A DNA stretch of 14,263 nt, taken from assembly GCA_036309765.1 (NCBI GenBank), contig JAXJTE010000164.1, positions 1-14,263 of the forward strand, given 5' to 3'. The stretch's first letter is position 1, and every line of letters starts with the position of its first letter. Positions 12,720-14,263 of this stretch are shown here, piece by piece. Made by a program: the position numbers and the translations under genes. The notes beneath the pieces were generated by a model. It was not told the DNA's origin and made no database searches. It worked only from the letters and a program-made list of their open reading frames with translations. This stretch comes from Caryophanon sp036309765. Its GTDB lineage: Bacteria > Bacillota > Bacilli > Bacillales_A > Planococcaceae.

Positions 12720-13616
12720 ATGAAAAAAGTAATGACAACAATCACAGCGGTCGCTTTAACCTTTTCAATGATGACCGCAGCGAGCGCAACTACAGGCGTA
12801 ATTGATGAAAAGCTTGGCGTACCAATCGTCGTGTACGGTGCAAACTTAACGGCCGACCAAAAAGAAACGGTAAAAAACGCGCTCGAAATTACAAGCTCTA
12901 GCGCAGTCGAGGAAATTACCGTATCAGGTCAAGATTTAGTGAAATACATTAAAGACGGCAACCCGAACGCCCGCATGTTTTCTTCAGCGAAAATTACCCA
13001 GCGTAACGAAGGAGAAGGGCTCGTGATCGACATTGTAACACCGTCAAACATTACGCAAATTACGTCGGAAGTATATGCCTCAGCGATGTTAACAGCCGGC
13101 ATTGAAAACGCATTGGTTGAAGTGGCCGCTCCAAACCCTGTAACAGGTCACTCAGCGCTCGTAGGCATTTATAAGGCATATGAGGTATCAACAGGAGAAA
13201 AGCTTGATACAGAGCGTACAGACGTGGCTAACGACGAATTATCGATTGCGACACAAATTACCGAGAACGCAGGCATTGATGAGGCACAAGTAGCGGAACT
13301 ATTAACGTCAATCAAGCAGCAAATCGCCGAATTAAACCCAGCGACGCGTGAGGACGTGGAGCAAATCGTATCGGAGCAGCTATCGAAGTTCCAAATTGAA
13401 TTATCAGAAGCGGACCGTCAATTATTAACCGACTTAATGGACCGCATTTCCAACTTAAACATCGACTTTGATCAATGGTCGCAGCAATTAAGCGATTTAA
13501 GCAAGGATATCGAGGAAAAGTTCGGCACGTTCATTACGGAAAATGAAGGCTTCTGGGAAAGCGTGAAAACATTCTTCAAAAACTTAATGGATACTGTATC
13601 AGGTTGGTTTAGCTGA
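12720..13616 (+). CDS. ypuA: Exported DUF1002 protein, YpuA-like
   Basis: A 298-residue secreted protein of unknown function. Signal peptide: residues 1-23, with MKK, a hydrophobic core and ASA at the cleavage site. The DUF1002 body shows GVPIVVYGANLTADQKETV (33-51), SSAKITQRNEGEGLVIDIVT, and AMLTAGIENALVEVAAPNPVTGHSALVGIYKAYE, closely following YpuA of Bacillus subtilis. After it comes a charged helical region rich in Glu and Gln (about 190-275), possibly coiled coil, and an aromatic amphipathic tail ending VSGWFS, which may contact the membrane. There is no LPXTG or transmembrane anchor. GGGGAG (12708-12713) sits 6 bases before the ATG. The gene has its own promoter; no terminator is visible between it and the GNAT gene, whose promoter region starts about 12 bases later. 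Confidence 0.85.
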   Translation: MKKVMTTITAVALTFSMMTAASATTGVIDEKLGVPIVVYGANLTADQKETVKNALEITSSSAVEEITVSGQDLVKYIKDGNPNARMFSSAKITQRNEGEGLVIDIVTPSNITQITSEVYASAMLTAGIENALVEVAAPNPVTGHSALVGIYKAYEVSTGEKLDTERTDVANDELSIATQITENAGIDEAQVAELLTSIKQQIAELNPATREDVEQIVSEQLSKFQIELSEADRQLLTDLMDRISNLNIDFDQWSQQLSDLSKDIEEKFGTFITENEGFWESVKTFFKNLMDTVSGWFS

Positions 13617-13627
13617 TAAAATAAAAG

Positions 13628-13645
13628 TTATGCACATGTGGATAA
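13628..13645. promoter_or_regulatory. Two adjacent inverted DnaA boxes
   Basis: TTATGCACA (13628-13636) fits the DnaA-box consensus TTATNCACA, and TGTGGATAA (13637-13645) is the exact complement of TTATCCACA, the perfect box. They abut head to head as an 18-base imperfect palindrome. A third box with one mismatch, TAATTCACA, lies at 13675-13683. The pair sits just upstream of a -10 for the GNAT gene, in a 85-base intergenic gap. DnaA binding is inferred from sequence only. Confidence 0.6.
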
Positions 13646-13652
13646 TTTGTTT

Positions 13653-13658
13653 TACAAT
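13653..13658 (+). promoter_or_regulatory. Possible -10 box of the GNAT gene
   Basis: TACAAT matches five of six consensus bases. The -35 position expected 17 bases upstream (13630-13635) falls within the first DnaA box and is a poor match, so this promoter is weak or activator-dependent. Confidence 0.35.
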
Positions 13659-13701
13659 GAGGGTATACAGAGGATAATTCACAAAAGGGAGGCAATATGG
13701 C

Positions 13702-13974
13702 ATGTTTTCAGTTCGAGCAGATGAGCAAGCAATTGAGTACCATCAAGACGGTCGTATGTTAGGTGAAATTACGTGGGTGCTACGCGACGATACGATGGTA
13801 ATGGACCACACGTACGTATCAAATGAGCTACGCGGTCAAGGCGTGGCGAAAAAGCTACTAGACGAAGCGGCAAAATACGCACGCGAGCACAATTACAAAA
13901 TGAAAGCCGTATGTTCATACGTTGTGACGGCATTTGATCGTTACGACGATTATAAAGACGTACAAGTATCATAA
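13702..13974 (+). CDS. Small GNAT-fold acetyltransferase (YjdJ/NATD1-like)
   Basis: A 90-residue minimal GCN5-related acetyltransferase. The sequence shows GRMLGEITWVL (17-27), MVMDHTYVSNELRGQGVAKKLLDEA (32-56) with the acetyl-CoA loop RGQGVA (44-49), then a helix and KAVCSYV (68-74). This is the compact family represented by bacterial YjdJ and human NATD1; it contains little more than the CoA-binding core and its substrate is unknown. Cys71 falls in the conserved CSY position. ATG 13702 follows AGGGAGG (13686-13692) by 9 bases; an ATG at 13697 is in another frame and stops after about 21 codons. The gene is short and has its own terminator. DnaA boxes lie upstream. Confidence 0.85.
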   Translation: MFSVRADEQAIEYHQDGRMLGEITWVLRDDTMVMDHTYVSNELRGQGVAKKLLDEAAKYAREHNYKMKAVCSYVVTAFDRYDDYKDVQVS

Positions 13975-13978
13975 ATAA

Positions 13979-14018
13979 AACAGCCTGTGTGGAATCTTTC
14001 CGCGCAGGCTGTTTTTTT
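13979..14018. terminator. Strong intrinsic terminator after the GNAT gene, possibly bidirectional
   Basis: A 16-base-pair stem pairs 13979-13994 with 13998-14013; AACAGCCTG faces CAGGCTGTT, with two T-G wobbles and a 3-base loop. Seven T follow on the + strand. The AAAA before the stem would serve as a shorter U tract on the minus strand. Confidence 0.9.
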
Positions 14019-14074
14019 ACAGATTTTCCGAGCGAGAAAGCTCATTGCTTTAGCTATGGGATGAAAGCGAAGTC

Positions 14075-14108
14075 AGTCAAGGGGTAGCTTTTGCTAGCTC
14101 AATTGACT
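14075..14108. repeat. Imperfect hairpin CAGTCAA / TTGACTG
   Basis: CAGTCAA (14074-14080) and TTGACTG (14103-14109) pair fully and flank an inner TAGC-TTTT-GCTA stem, with an unpaired GGGG/GCTCAA-like region between. Its role is unknown; it lies upstream of the leader-like stretch. Confidence 0.4.
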
Positions 14109-14263
14109 GAAAACATGGTACACTTGTTCTATAGACAAGTAAAAGTCTCTAAAACATTCTCGTTCGTTGATAACTAGATATTGTATGAGGTTCGATAGCC
14201 AAATTCATGCTATCGGTAAAACAATATGTGTCGTCAAGCAAAAGACGTTAAAACATATGACGA
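14103..14263 (+). other. Structured non-coding stretch, possible rRNA operon leader (cut by window edge)
   Basis: No coding frame is supported. After TTGACT (14103-14108) and a TGGTACACT extended -10-like element (14116-14124) come successive hairpins: AGAC/GTCT near 14133-14148, CGATAGC (14193-14199) with GCTATCG (14209-14215), and CGTC/GACG at about 14232-14247. The phrase GTTGATAACTAGATATTG (14166-14183) resembles the GAAAACTAGATA-type sequence found in rRNA leaders and 16S-23S spacers of Bacillales. TCGTCA (14231-14236) can also pair with TGACGA at the very end. I infer a transcribed leader, perhaps of an rrn operon beginning just outside the window. No rRNA sequence itself is present. 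Confidence 0.35.

Noticed and set aside
13628..13683. A chromosomal replication origin (oriC)
   Set aside because: Only two good boxes, no AT-rich unwinding element with DnaA-trio-like sequence that I could identify, and no dnaA, dnaN or rnpA/rpmH genes nearby.
14103..14124. Promoter formed by TTGACT and TACACT
   Set aside because: The spacing is only 10 bases. TACACT with its TGG could act as an extended -10 alone, but that is too weak to list as a promoter.
1..14263. CRISPR arrays, tRNA or rRNA genes, toxin-antitoxin pairs, phage genes
   Set aside because: No regularly spaced repeats, cloverleaf or rRNA sequence, and no such proteins were recognised on either strand.

Overview
The window reads as chromosomal DNA of a low-GC Gram-positive bacterium of the Bacillales, most likely a Solibacillus/Lysinibacillus-type Planococcaceae. 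Reasons: strong AGGAGG-type ribosome binding sites, intrinsic terminators after most units, an S-layer-homology (SLH) exported nucleotidase, and near-complete residue matches to Bacillus MntR, PpaC, CvfB, YpuA and CadC. The genus is inference. All complete genes lie on the + strand.

Layout. (1) Bases 1-109 (minus) hold the first 36 codons of a probable IS4-type transposase, with a hairpin over its translation start. (2) Two monocistronic genes follow: ppaC, Mn-dependent pyrophosphatase (511-1434), and azoR, FMN azoreductase (1761-2396). Each has a terminator. (3) A large SLH-anchored CpdB-like 2',3'-cyclic phosphodiesterase/3'-nucleotidase spans 2616-4979. (4) An HxlR-type regulator with an N-terminal cysteine is followed 22 bases later by murB (5143-6394). 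(5) A GC-rich MITE-like repeat (6414-6593) lies before a tightly packed exoA-fluC-fluC unit (6699-8139), in which both fluC starts overlap the preceding gene. (6) A cadmium/zinc/lead resistance operon, cadC-cadA (8234-10674), has its promoter between two identical operators. (7) A ComFB-family gene (10777-11064). (8) mntR-cvfB (11237-12521), a manganese sensor and an S1-type RNA-binding protein, with the cvfB ribosome binding site on the mntR stop codon. (9) A YpuA-like exported protein (12720-13616). (10) A small GNAT (13702-13974) whose promoter region carries adjacent inverted DnaA boxes. (11) The last 240 bases have no gene but contain several hairpins and resemble an rRNA operon leader; this is tentative.

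How the genes relate. Much of the content is housekeeping and stress defence: metal and anion export (CadA, FluC pair), metal sensing (CadC, MntR), a Mn-dependent enzyme (PpaC), quinone/azo detoxification with a possible thiol-redox regulator (AzoR, HxlR), DNA repair (ExoA) and wall synthesis (MurB). I see no CRISPR array, phage genes or toxin-antitoxin pair, and no clear new multi-gene system. The most unusual features are non-coding: the DnaA-box pair near 13636, the transposase start hairpin near 110-174, the repeat whose edge seems to build a promoter for exoA, and the two-operator cad promoter.
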